Assembly (NCBI GenBank): GCA_965216955.1
Contig: CBDCGV010000018.1
Location: 665,571 to 729,570 of the forward strand
Length of the DNA: 64,000 nucleotides
Direction: 5' to 3'
Source: CBDCGV01 sp965216955
GTDB taxonomy: Bacteria > Bacteroidota > Bacteroidia > Chitinophagales > JADIYW01
Both the position numbers and the translations under genes were made by a program. The stretch's first letter is position 1, and each line of letters opens with the position of its first letter. Positions 7,341 to 15,636 of this stretch are shown piece by piece. The notes below the pieces were generated by a model. It saw only the letters and a program-made list of their open reading frames with translations, had not been told where the DNA came from and ran no database searches.

Positions 7341-7888
7341 GTAATTATAGAAACGGTGTATATGTTGCCTTTAATGGAATGGGAACGACAGACCCAACTA
7401 AAAGCGACATGAAATATTATGGACTTCTACAACAATGGAATAAGTCCAATAATTTCGATTTATCATTTAGTGACAGCCACAAGAAAACTTATTCCGTTAG
7501 AGATTCAAGTCAAGAAATAACTTTGAAAAATAGACTTTTAGAAAGATTAAGGAGTTCTAAGATTCTCTTTTTAATAGCAACTGATCACGCAAGTATCAAC
7601 AGAGGTTTGCTTAATTGGGAGATTGAAAAAGCAGTTGAAACCTACGAATTACCTTTAATTGTTTGCTACCCAGGTTATAATTGGGTACAAAGCCCAGGAC
7701 AGTTAAGGGATAAATGGCCCGATAAATTGAAGGAATATGTGGATGACAATAGAGTTAAGTCGATTCATATACCATTCAAAAAAGCTTTGATAGAAGAGGC
7801 CATTAATCAGTTTTCAGTTCATAGTCCGCCAAAGTACACTTTAACACACTATACGGATGCGGTATATCAAAAGCATGGAATAAAATAA
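7337..7888 (+). CDS. TIR-like (ThsB/MTH538-type) protein, third gene of the operon
   Basis: A 183-aa cytosolic protein. Its pattern matches TIR-like domains of the Thoeris ThsB group: beta-strand GVYVAFNGMG (7-16), FDLSFSDSHK (40-49), ERLRSSKILFLIATDHA (69-85), then NWEIEKAVE with W94, E95 and E97 near the expected catalytic glutamate. In Thoeris such proteins sense infection and make an NAD-derived signal that switches on a partner effector. Here the partners are a nucleoside phosphorylase and a membrane protein rather than SIR2-SLOG or TM-macro proteins. Family call is fairly confident; enzymatic activity is not tested. Confidence 0.8.
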   Translation: MSNYRNGVYVAFNGMGTTDPTKSDMKYYGLLQQWNKSNNFDLSFSDSHKKTYSVRDSSQEITLKNRLLERLRSSKILFLIATDHASINRGLLNWEIEKAVETYELPLIVCYPGYNWVQSPGQLRDKWPDKLKEYVDDNRVKSIHIPFKKALIEEAINQFSVHSPPKYTLTHYTDAVYQKHGIK

Positions 7889-7892
7889 AAAC

Positions 7893-7964
7893 GTATGCTA
7901 ACACAGTATAAAAAAGCATAACTTTGCTAAAGCAAAGCACGCTTTTTATACTAAACCGTTAGCG
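7893..7964 (+). repeat. attC6 (type A)
   Basis: GTATGCTAAC exactly complements the cassette 6 start GTTAGCATAC. Inner arms AGTATAAAAA-A-GC/GCTTTTTATACT leave one unpaired A, and the apex is CTTTGCT/AGCAAAG. Closes AAACCG|TT at 7958. Confidence 0.9.
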
Positions 7965-8016
7965 GCAATTTGCACAAAACAAACAATTGAAACTCCTATT
8001 TTTTCGTTAATACCGA

Positions 8017-8895
8017 ATGAAAGATTTATTAAGGCTATTCTTATTCATAACCATTATCTCATCTTGTAAAAGCAATCATACTGAAAAGAAAACAGCCATT
8101 CAAGACAATCTAGACAATGAGAAAATCTATACTAAATCAAGTCAGTTAGAAAACACTTATGAAAACTTCAACTCTCCCAAAGCAATTAATCATATTGCAA
8201 AAATTGAAAATGAATACTTCAATAATTACGAACATGGACTTAGCAAATACTATGGAACTGAATGGAAGAGTTCAGCAATAAATGAATTCAACTATGGAGA
8301 TACTATCTCTGTATTCAACAAATATAAAAACGAGTTAGTGAATAAAAATATAACTCCAGACAGCATGCATTGCACAATATATGCAATCGAAGCTCTTAAA
8401 GCTGGAATGGACTCTAGCTTTTACAAATTAGATGAATTTCATAGACAAATCTGGAATGAAAGAGAATATGCAGGATGGAGTGTAGCACATATTTTAACAA
8501 AACACTTCAATTGGAAAGCATATCTTATACTATCCAAAGATTCCCATGAATATGAAAAATGCCTAAATTCATACAATACTAGAAAGGAATACTCTGTTTG
8601 GAAACAACCAAACATTAAAATTGAACAATTACTTGACTTTGAAAATGAAAAAACAAAAATTGATAGTCTGTTATCTCTGAATGAATTTGGATGGGGGTTT
8701 AGCGATCAGGGTTGGCACACTTGGATAACAAGATTTAATGTACTTAAAGAATGTAATTGGATTGGTGTCCCTTCTAAAAATATAGATTCAAATATTTTAT
8801 TCAAGTCTACAAAATTTACAGACTATTATGATTACGGATCACATATTGTTGTTTTTCCACCAAAGAAAAAACAAACTACCGCTAACAGCGGCTAA
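8017..8895 (+). CDS. Hypothetical lipoprotein, cassette 7
   Basis: A 292-aa protein with a lipoprotein signal peptide: basic start, hydrophobic LFLFITIIS, lipobox ending at C17, then a polar linker. The mature part is tryptophan- and tyrosine-rich (FGWGFSDQGWHTWITRF) with no family I recognise. Its last codons and its TAA stop (8893-8895) lie inside the attC, so the C-terminal residues TANSG are encoded by the recombination site. It is the only gene of its cassette and begins 58 bases from the boundary. Probably anchored to a membrane facing the periplasm. Confidence 0.7.
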   Translation: MKDLLRLFLFITIISSCKSNHTEKKTAIQDNLDNEKIYTKSSQLENTYENFNSPKAINHIAKIENEYFNNYEHGLSKYYGTEWKSSAINEFNYGDTISVFNKYKNELVNKNITPDSMHCTIYAIEALKAGMDSSFYKLDEFHRQIWNEREYAGWSVAHILTKHFNWKAYLILSKDSHEYEKCLNSYNTRKEYSVWKQPNIKIEQLLDFENEKTKIDSLLSLNEFGWGFSDQGWHTWITRFNVLKECNWIGVPSKNIDSNILFKSTKFTDYYDYGSHIVVFPPKKKQTTANSG

Positions 8896-9013
8896 AAAGC
8901 ACGCCTCACTCCTGTGTACCATGAAAAATATTGTTTAAATTAAAGCAAAAAGTATCTGGAAAGCAAAATCTTATAAAGTCGGCGCGACTTTGTAAGCCTC
9001 GGACCGTTAGCCG
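8879..9013 (+). repeat. attC7 (type B)
   Basis: CCGCTAAC complements the cassette 7 start GTTAGCGG. Inner arms GCGGCT and AGCC-CGG pair imperfectly. The centre holds the perfect hairpin AAAGTCG-GCG-CGACTTT. Closes GGACCG|TT at 9006. Confidence 0.85.
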
Positions 9014-9034
9014 CAATGAACCCACTGAATTAAA

Positions 9035-9982
9035 ATGAAATTATTTATAAAAAATAGATTCACAATTAAAGACATCAATGCTTTAATTGAAAGTAACGCT
9101 GAAGAGTCTTTAACTTTAGAATTCAAAGCATCCGGTTCGTTGGACTTTGAAAACAAAGAAAGGAAAGAATCGCTTAAAACGGAATTATCTAAAGACATTT
9201 CAGCAATGGCAAACTCCGAAGGAGGTATAATTATCTATGGAATTAGAGAAAAGAATCATGTTGCTCATTCTAAAACATTTATAGACGGAAATTTAATAAC
9301 TAAAGAAAGACTTGAGCAAGTTATACAAGCTAGAATTAAGAGACCAATTCAAAATCTTAAAATACATACCATAAGAGAGGATAAATCAATTGAAAAATCA
9401 ATCTATTTAATAAAAATCCCAAGAAGTGAGGACTCTCCTCATATGGCATATGATGGTGCATTTTATAAACGCAACAATTACAACATCACTAAATATATGG
9501 AATATGATCTTAGAAGAGAGTATTTACGAATAAGGAAATCTAAATTACAAATTGAATCACCCGTAATTAATAATGAATTTGACCAATTTCATAATTATAC
9601 CAATAGCAAAAATGGCTTATTTAAGATTTGGTTTCACATTACGAATGCTGGAAAAATCTTAGAAAAAGATTTCAAATTAGAAATTTTAATTTCCAAAAAC
9701 ATCTATCAATCTTCATATTTAGGTATACCAAGTTTAATTTTAAAATTTAAGACACATACATTACCAGAATATCATAAATTTTCAATACCAAATGATGCAG
9801 CAATATTTCCAGAAGAAACTATTAGAGTAACGCATGCTGTAATTAAAGTCAATGAAGATGTATTAGATTCAGAAATAAGAACAAAACTTTATTATTCTGG
9901 TGGATCAGAAGAAAAAACATTTACTGTTAAGGACATATTTGAAAATCAAGAAAAGAAAGAAAAAGAATATCAAAGCGGCTAA
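9035..9982 (+). CDS. AlbA_2/Schlafen-domain protein, cassette 8
   Basis: A 315-aa protein with an N-terminal Schlafen/AlbA_2 domain (about 14-135): ESLTLEFKAS, then LKTELSKDISAMANSEGG with IIIYGI, and a later SPHMAYDGAFYKRNNYNI motif. The acidic and lysine residues of LEFK correspond to the nucleolytic centre of Schlafen nucleases, which cut tRNA or other RNA. The C-terminal ~170 residues look beta-rich and lack the usual helicase or winged-helix domains. Its stop codon lies inside the following attC. A nucleic-acid-targeting defence function is likely; alternatively it is a transcription regulator, as AlbA_2 proteins are often annotated. Confidence 0.8.
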   Translation: MKLFIKNRFTIKDINALIESNAEESLTLEFKASGSLDFENKERKESLKTELSKDISAMANSEGGIIIYGIREKNHVAHSKTFIDGNLITKERLEQVIQARIKRPIQNLKIHTIREDKSIEKSIYLIKIPRSEDSPHMAYDGAFYKRNNYNITKYMEYDLRREYLRIRKSKLQIESPVINNEFDQFHNYTNSKNGLFKIWFHITNAGKILEKDFKLEILISKNIYQSSYLGIPSLILKFKTHTLPEYHKFSIPNDAAIFPEETIRVTHAVIKVNEDVLDSEIRTKLYYSGGSEEKTFTVKDIFENQEKKEKEYQSG

Positions 9983-10045
9983 CACAGTATAAAAAGCATA
10001 ACTTTGCTGACGCAAAGCACGCTTTTTACACTAAACCGTTGGGTG
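9975..10045 (+). repeat. attC8 (type A)
   Basis: GCGGCTAAC is the exact 9-base complement of the cassette 8 start GTTAGCCGC. Inner arms AGTATAAAAAGC/GCTTTTTACACT, apex CTTTGC/GCAAAG. Unlike other type A sites it has no extra A. Closes AAACCG|TT at 10038. Confidence 0.9.
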
Positions 10046-10068
10046 CAACTACCTGTTAGTACATTAAA

Positions 10069-10827
10069 ATGAATAATGAACAAACATATAAAGAAATCAA
10101 ACCGATTAAAAAATTGGAAGATTTAGTTCATTCATTTTGGATGCACAAGAATCCATTTGACAAACCGCAACATATGACTATTGTTCCTGATGGTTATCTT
10201 AAAATTGTTTTCGTCGTAGTAAACAACAAGGTAGACAGGTATTTTATGACTGGTTTATGGATAAGAGAAAATAACATTATCACTCCCCCTAAAGCCATCA
10301 ATTATGGGTGTAGATTGAAAATTTTGGCTCCTGAATACTTATTGCAACGTGAAATGGCATCAGTTTTACAGGATTTCAAGCAATTGGAATTAAGCTATTT
10401 AAATTTAAATCATTTTGACACATCTACCTTTGAAAATATAGTATATCAATGGGAAACAGAATTATTAAAAATCAAACCACCTAAGACAATAACTGGAAGT
10501 AAACTTAGATTATCTCAATTATTGGACGAGGTTAAAGGAGAAATTACAGCAAAAGAAGTGTCCGAACAAATATTTTGGACAAATAGACAAATCAATCGAT
10601 ACTTGAATAAATATATTGGTATTTCATTAAAAAGATACCTCAATATCCAAAAAGCTTACCAAGCCTATATTCAAATTAGAGAAGGTAGGTTTTTTCCTGA
10701 GATTGAATACTTTGATAGAGCACATTTTGTTAGAGAAATTAAAAAACACACTGGAAAAGCCCCAAGCGAATTACACAAGTTACAAAACGACCGTTTTATA
10801 CAAATAAAAAACATCAAAGAGGAATAG
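10069..10827 (+). CDS. AraC-family transcription regulator, first gene of cassette 9
   Basis: A 252-aa regulator. The N-terminal half (VHSFWMHKNP, IVPDGYLKIVFVV, TGLWIREN) matches the sensor domain common in Bacteroidota AraC proteins. The C-terminal part carries the two helix-turn-helix units: TAKEVSEQIFWTNRQINRYLNKYIGISLKRYL and a second HTH ending FVREIKKHTGKAPSELH. It heads a five-gene cassette and probably controls the reductase and membrane genes behind it. The start lies 30 bases from the cassette boundary. Confidence 0.88.
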   Translation: MNNEQTYKEIKPIKKLEDLVHSFWMHKNPFDKPQHMTIVPDGYLKIVFVVVNNKVDRYFMTGLWIRENNIITPPKAINYGCRLKILAPEYLLQREMASVLQDFKQLELSYLNLNHFDTSTFENIVYQWETELLKIKPPKTITGSKLRLSQLLDEVKGEITAKEVSEQIFWTNRQINRYLNKYIGISLKRYLNIQKAYQAYIQIREGRFFPEIEYFDRAHFVREIKKHTGKAPSELHKLQNDRFIQIKNIKEE

Positions 10828-10849
10828 GTTTGCAGTAAATGTATATCCT

Positions 10850-12151
10850 ATGCGTATTTTGAAACAGGAAATTTACTTTCCGATTATCATTTTTATTCAC
10901 TTTCTTTTTTGGGCAATTGACCTCTACTTTTACAATGGTTCATTCATGGAAATTTCATCCGACACACTTTTGTTTGGGAAAATGACTAATGAATCATGGA
11001 AAAATATACATCGAATATTAGGCGAAGTATTTTCTTCATGGGTTGTTACTGTTTTTGCCTTCAATTTTTTAATGTCCACCCGTGCAAAATGGGTTGAAAG
11101 ACTGTTTGGAGGTCTAGATAAAATGTATCTCATCCATCGTCGGTCGGGAGTAATTGCTGTTTTTCTATTATTAGCACATTTTATTTTTGTACCTAGAGAC
11201 CTTACTGAATTTAATCCAGGTAAACCATTAGGATTCTATGCTTTTGCACTTATTTTGATAGGCGTTTTAATTTCAGCAGCCCCGATTTTCAAAAGAAAGA
11301 TCCCTTACCATAAGTGGATAAACTTTCACAAGCTAATGGGAGTATTTTATGTGATGGGAGTCATTCATGGATTAATGGTAAACAGTCTCATAAAGGAACT
11401 TCCAATTACGAGAGTATATGTTTTTGGAATGTCATTTATTGGAATTTCTGCGTGGATTTATCGGGCTTTCCTTTTTAATATATTCAATAAAAAATTAGAC
11501 TATCGAATTACGGAAATAAATGATTTGGGGCATCAAATTACTGAAATAATTCTCAAACCAGTGAGAAAAGAGTTGCATTATTTAGCAGGTCAATTTGCTT
11601 TTTTCAAATTCCCTTCTATAAGTAAACGAGAACAACATCCTTTTACAATAAGTAGTCATCCCTATGATAATTTACTCAGAATTACAGTAAAGAGTTTGGG
11701 AGATTATACAATTGATTTGAGTAAAAAATTAAAGGTAGGTGATAAAGCCTTAGTTGAAGGAGCTTATGGTCACTTCTCATCTAGCTATATCAAAGAGTCT
11801 GACCAAATATGGATTGCCGGTGGCATTGGTATAACTCCATTTTTATCTCTAGCAAAAGATATTCACCCTAATAAAGTACACTTATATTGGTGTGTAAAAC
11901 AAAGAGAAGAAGCTGTATACCTAGATGAACTACGAGAGATTACCACCAAGAATCCAAACTTTCAATTTACCATTTGGACATCAAGCAAATCTGGCTATTT
12001 AACAGCTAATAAGATTGAAACTGAAAACTTTAAAAACAAAGGATACCTAATATGTGGCCCTAAAGCCCTAAAAGAGAGCCTGATTAAAGGGCTTCTTCAA
12101 AAAGGGGTAAGTAGAGATGACATCTATGATGAAGAATTTGCTTTCAGATAA
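10850..12151 (+). CDS. Ferric reductase-like transmembrane flavoprotein
   Basis: A 433-aa membrane oxidoreductase. The N-terminal ~210 residues hold about six hydrophobic helices with paired histidines (HRRSG, LLAHF, HKWINFHK, VIHGL) that would bind heme. The C-terminal half is an FNR-type module: FAD motif HPFTISSH, NAD(P) motif AGGIGITPFLSL and the terminal CGPKALKESL. It moves electrons from NAD(P)H through FAD and heme across the membrane, as in ferric reductases and NOX-type enzymes. It sits 22 bases after the AraC gene, suggesting a common operon. Confidence 0.88.
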   Translation: MRILKQEIYFPIIIFIHFLFWAIDLYFYNGSFMEISSDTLLFGKMTNESWKNIHRILGEVFSSWVVTVFAFNFLMSTRAKWVERLFGGLDKMYLIHRRSGVIAVFLLLAHFIFVPRDLTEFNPGKPLGFYAFALILIGVLISAAPIFKRKIPYHKWINFHKLMGVFYVMGVIHGLMVNSLIKELPITRVYVFGMSFIGISAWIYRAFLFNIFNKKLDYRITEINDLGHQITEIILKPVRKELHYLAGQFAFFKFPSISKREQHPFTISSHPYDNLLRITVKSLGDYTIDLSKKLKVGDKALVEGAYGHFSSSYIKESDQIWIAGGIGITPFLSLAKDIHPNKVHLYWCVKQREEAVYLDELREITTKNPNFQFTIWTSSKSGYLTANKIETENFKNKGYLICGPKALKESLIKGLLQKGVSRDDIYDEEFAFR

Positions 12152-12177
12152 CATTATTAAAATCTAAAAATATCAAT

Positions 12178-12618
12178 ATGACACAATTACTTAACTTTTT
12201 ACTACTACTTGTAATTGGAACACAATTCGGAATTGCTTTAGCTTCTTCTATTATAGTTCATCCAATTTTAGCAAAAATTAGCAGGCCTTCAGCTATTGAA
12301 GTATTCAAACCATTTTTTCAAAAAACACACAAGAGTATGATTTCAATGTCAATTCTTGTTACAGTATTAGCATTGGCATTGTCCTATTTTACATGTAATT
12401 GGTTGTGGTTTGGAGTTTCTTTATTGATGCATTTAAATGGCCCATATACGCTAAAATTCATGATGCCAACTAATAATAGATTAATGGCAGACAATGTTGA
12501 TCCAAACTCGCAACAGACAATAAATGATTTAAAAAATTGGGGCGGATTACATTGGGTAAGAACCATATGGAATGGAGCCATTTTTATTGCATTTCTAACA
12601 CTTACATTATTAGTATAA
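12178..12618 (+). CDS. DUF1772-like membrane protein
   Basis: A small 146-aa integral membrane protein with four hydrophobic segments (about 5-25, 53-72, 76-95, 125-144). The pattern of an early helix with proline, a polar loop with an asparagine-rich stretch, and a WGGLHWVRT segment before the last helix resembles DUF1772/anthrone-oxygenase-like proteins. Function unknown. It is third in the five-gene cassette, 26 bases after the reductase gene. Confidence 0.7.
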   Translation: MTQLLNFLLLLVIGTQFGIALASSIIVHPILAKISRPSAIEVFKPFFQKTHKSMISMSILVTVLALALSYFTCNWLWFGVSLLMHLNGPYTLKFMMPTNNRLMADNVDPNSQQTINDLKNWGGLHWVRTIWNGAIFIAFLTLTLLV

Positions 12619-12628
12619 AACAATCTTT

Positions 12629-13357
12629 ATGGAAAAACAAAATCAGAAACTAAAAGCAGTTGTATCAATCAGAAATTTAGTTGTAGGAATTGATACGGAC
12701 TGGAAAGAATTAAAATCATTGGGCAGTGAAATAGATGATTTACTTAATAAGACCAATGATCTGTTCTTAGAAAGTACAAAAATCGCCATCCACGAAAATT
12801 GGTTAAAAGAGAGAGAACTCGTCTCCAAAGAAGTACTTGCATTAAGAACTATAATGTCTAAATCTATCGAAAAAATAAATTTGAAGGACACTTCAGATCT
12901 ATCGAAAACATGGAGTAACTATGTATCACATTCAAATGCAGTTCTTAATAGCCTTCAACGCCAGAGTGAATTAGGAGATCTTCATCTTTCAGAACAATCT
13001 GTTAGGTCGGAGTGGAAAGAGTTGTGGGATAAAGTATTTAACAAAATGCTTGCTATTCAAAAGATAGCTGAAGGGAGCACTCTCCAGTTAGAGATGATAG
13101 AAGAATTTAGTCCGACAGAAATGGATGAACTAACAGACACTATTCTAAAACATATGCCTCGCAATTATACAATGCAAGAAGCTGAGCAATACGAAAAAGA
13201 GTATATGGAAGCTTATGACCAACTCAAAAAACAAGCTAAGCAAAAGAAAAACCTTTGGGATAGATTTCTTGACCTATTAGCGGGTGGTCAACAACAAACA
13301 CCTGCGGAAATGGTAATGATGCAACGGTGGGTCAATGGAGAAAAAGGAGAACTATAA
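12629..13357 (+). CDS. Hypothetical helical protein
   Basis: A 242-aa soluble protein with no signal or membrane segment, predicted to be almost entirely helical with heptad-like leucines and many E/K residues (coiled coil likely at about 20-75 and 180-215). It contains two tryptophan-bearing repeats (DTDWKELKSL, RSEWKELWDK). Not recognised. It is the fourth gene of cassette 9, 10 bases after the DUF1772-like gene. Confidence 0.65.
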   Translation: MEKQNQKLKAVVSIRNLVVGIDTDWKELKSLGSEIDDLLNKTNDLFLESTKIAIHENWLKERELVSKEVLALRTIMSKSIEKINLKDTSDLSKTWSNYVSHSNAVLNSLQRQSELGDLHLSEQSVRSEWKELWDKVFNKMLAIQKIAEGSTLQLEMIEEFSPTEMDELTDTILKHMPRNYTMQEAEQYEKEYMEAYDQLKKQAKQKKNLWDRFLDLLAGGQQQTPAEMVMMQRWVNGEKGEL

Positions 13358-13385
13358 TTTTTAAAACCAATAAAATTAAATCAAA

Positions 13386-13925
13386 ATGAATAAAATTAAA
13401 TACTTAACCTTTTGTGGGATTGCAATGATTTTAGCTGGCACTTTTATGCTTATATCTGAAAAAATTGGTGTTGATATAAGTAGGATTTTAGTTCCAATAA
13501 TGTTTGCTACCGGTGGTATTTTTGCATATCTTTTTTCAGAAGCTAATAAACATCATAAGATTGCAAGACAATACCACTTATTACAAGGAGCAGGAATGAT
13601 TATCTTTTCTATCTTAATTGGAGTTAATGCTAAAAGCTTAGTAGAATTCTTACAATATATCACCTTTTTTATGGGGACTTTCGGTATTATAGAAATACTA
13701 TTTGGATTTATGGCACTCAATAGTGGCTACAAATTAAATTATAGAATTCTTTTATCTAGACTTGTTTCAGGTTTTCTTAATGCACTTGGAGCAGTAATTA
13801 TTATAATGACTTCTGTTACCGATGAGATTAATGGACTATTGATTGCTGGAGTCTTAGTTATTCTTGGAGGATTAGGGTTTGTTATTTTCTCGAGTAAAAT
13901 TGAAAAACCAGGAATTCCTTCTTAA
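13386..13925 (+). CDS. Six-helix membrane protein (DUF308/HdeD-like)
   Basis: A 179-aa protein made of about six hydrophobic helices grouped in three hairpins with short loops, the layout of HdeD/DUF308 proteins. Each pair has small-residue-rich helices (ISRILVPIMFATGGIFAYLF, GLLIAGVLVILGGLGFVIF). No catalytic motif. Last gene of the five-gene cassette. Role unknown; possibly a membrane partner of the reductase. Confidence 0.65.
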   Translation: MNKIKYLTFCGIAMILAGTFMLISEKIGVDISRILVPIMFATGGIFAYLFSEANKHHKIARQYHLLQGAGMIIFSILIGVNAKSLVEFLQYITFFMGTFGIIEILFGFMALNSGYKLNYRILLSRLVSGFLNALGAVIIIMTSVTDEINGLLIAGVLVILGGLGFVIFSSKIEKPGIPS

Positions 13926-13951
13926 ATTTCCATTGAAGAAAAGGAAACGCA

Positions 13952-14024
13952 GCACCCAACACAGTATAAAAAAGCATATCTTGGCTAAAGCCAAGTAACG
14001 CTTTTTATACTAAACCGTTGTAAG
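13952..14024 (+). repeat. attC9 (type A)
   Basis: GCACCCAAC is the exact complement of the cassette 9 start GTTGGGTGC, nearly 4 kb upstream. Arms AGTATAAAAAAGC/GCTTTTTATACT with one extra A; apex CTTGGCT/AGCCAAG. Closes at 14017. Confidence 0.92.
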
Positions 14025-14046
14025 TAATTTACGTCGCCCTTAAAAT

Positions 14047-14622
14047 TTGGAAGAACTAATTAATAAAATAAAAGGTAATATATCGCTAAGCTCAAAAGCT
14101 GAAGAGCATGTGATTTCTATCGCAAACCAAAAAACAATTCGAAAAGGAAAAATCCTAATAAGACAAGGACAAGTTGTGAAGAATACATATTTCGTGACAG
14201 ATGGTTGTTTAAGATCATACTGTATTGATAAAAATGGGAAAGAACATACTTTACAATTTGCAATTAAAGATTGGTGGATTAGTGATTTTATAGCTATATA
14301 CAATAATGAGTTGGCAACACTAACTATTGAATGCATCACCTCTTCAAAAGTTATTGAGTTTAAGACTAAAGAATTAGATGAGATATATTCGCTATTTCCT
14401 GAATTTGAAGTCTTTCAACGGAAAAACTTAGAGCGCCATGTGGTTAGTTTACACAAAAGAATCTTGAATCAATTACAAATGACAGCTTTAGAAAGGTATG
14501 ATTTGTTTTTAGAACAATATCCTGATATTGAACGTTACACTCCAAACTATCATATTGCTTCATACTTAGGTATTACTCAACAAAGCTTGAGTCGAATTCG
14601 AGCAGAAAAAGTAAAAAAATAG
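14047..14622 (+). CDS. Crp/Fnr-family transcription regulator, cassette 10
   Basis: A 191-aa regulator with an N-terminal cyclic-nucleotide-binding-like beta-roll (about 20-115: IRKGKILIRQGQ, VTDGCLRSY) and a C-terminal HTH (about 150-190: IASYLGITQQSLSRIRAEK). The nucleotide-contacting arginine/glutamate motif of true cAMP receptors is not obvious, so the ligand is unknown. The only suitable start is TTG 14047, 29 bases from the cassette boundary. It is followed by an Hsp31-like pseudogene in the same cassette, which it may have regulated. Confidence 0.85.
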   Translation: MEELINKIKGNISLSSKAEEHVISIANQKTIRKGKILIRQGQVVKNTYFVTDGCLRSYCIDKNGKEHTLQFAIKDWWISDFIAIYNNELATLTIECITSSKVIEFKTKELDEIYSLFPEFEVFQRKNLERHVVSLHKRILNQLQMTALERYDLFLEQYPDIERYTPNYHIASYLGITQQSLSRIRAEKVKK

Positions 14623-14694
14623 ATTTATTACCATAGGGTAATTTTTATTCAAAACCCGTATTCTAATTTTGTTACAATAACAAATACAAAAATT

Positions 14695-15548
14695 ATGCTG
14701 AAAAAATTATTGGGTATTGAGCCCAAATTAGAATCAGATGGGTCGTACAGCCCATCCAAAATGGCACTAAAAATGGGGGTTGCTGACAAGACCGATTTTG
14801 AAAATATAGCCTATAAAAAATATGGAGGAAAAAAATCTAAAATTCTGGTCATTTTCACGGAAGAAAAGAATTTAAAAATGAAAAACGGCAAATTCTTCTC
14901 CACAGGTAATCATCCAGTAGAAGCTCTATTACCCATGCTTCATTTAAAAAACGCAGGATTTGATTTTGAAATAGCAACTCCAACAGGAAAGCCTGTTATT
15001 TTTGAAATGTGGGCTTTCCCCAAGAAAGACCAGCATGTTAAAGCAATTTACGAAGAAAATAAATCAAGCTTTGACAAACCCATGAAACTTATTGATTTCA
15101 TTAACTCCTCCTTTGATTATCCAAATTCATATGCAGCTGTTTTCATTCCAGGTGGTCATGGAGCAATGATTGTATTCCAGAAAACGAAAATGTTGCAAAA
15201 ATCTTAAGATGGGCTCATAAAAATGATTTGTTTACTATAAGTCTTTGTCATGGGCCTGGAGCATTTTTATCAACAACCATAGACAATCAAAAGTTCTTAT
15301 ACAAAGGCTATAACATGGCCGTATTCCCAGATTCAGTTGACAATAAAACACCCATGTTCGGTTATTTACCAGGAAAAATGCCTTATGGATTAAGTGAAAA
15401 ATTAAAAAGTTTGGGCGTTAATTTAATGAATACTAAAATGGACAAAAAGGTATGTTTAGACAGGAAACTAATTACAGGATCTAGTCCTTTAGCGTCAAAT
15501 GAGCTAGGAAAACTAGCAGTTAAGACGCTATTAAGGGAACTAAGTTAA
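14695..15548 (+). pseudogene. hchA: Hsp31/HchA-like DJ-1/PfpI-family gene, frameshifted
   Basis: Two frames together give an HchA-like protein (~284 aa) of the DJ-1/PfpI superfamily, a glyoxalase/deglycase and holding chaperone. The first part runs to PGGHGAMI. A single missing base at about 15172 (GATTGTATT instead of an expected GATTGGTATT) shifts the frame. The second frame continues PENENVAKILRWAHKNDLF and includes the catalytic cysteine in SLCHGPGAFL, then AVFPDSVDN and TGSSPLASNELGKLA. Apart from this one base the gene looks intact, so the damage is recent, or it is an assembly error. Confidence 0.85.
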
Positions 15549-15552
15549 AAAC

Positions 15553-15627
15553 TACTTACAACACAGTATAAAAAAGCAGTATCTTGGCTAAAGCCAAGTA
15601 ACGCTTTTTATACTAAACCGTTAGCTT
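15553..15627 (+). repeat. attC10 (type A)
   Basis: TACTTACAAC is an exact 10-base complement of the cassette 10 start GTTGTAAGTA. Apex CTTGGCT/AGCCAAG. Closes AAACCG|TT at 15620. Confidence 0.92.
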
Positions 15628-15636
15628 TAACTTAAA

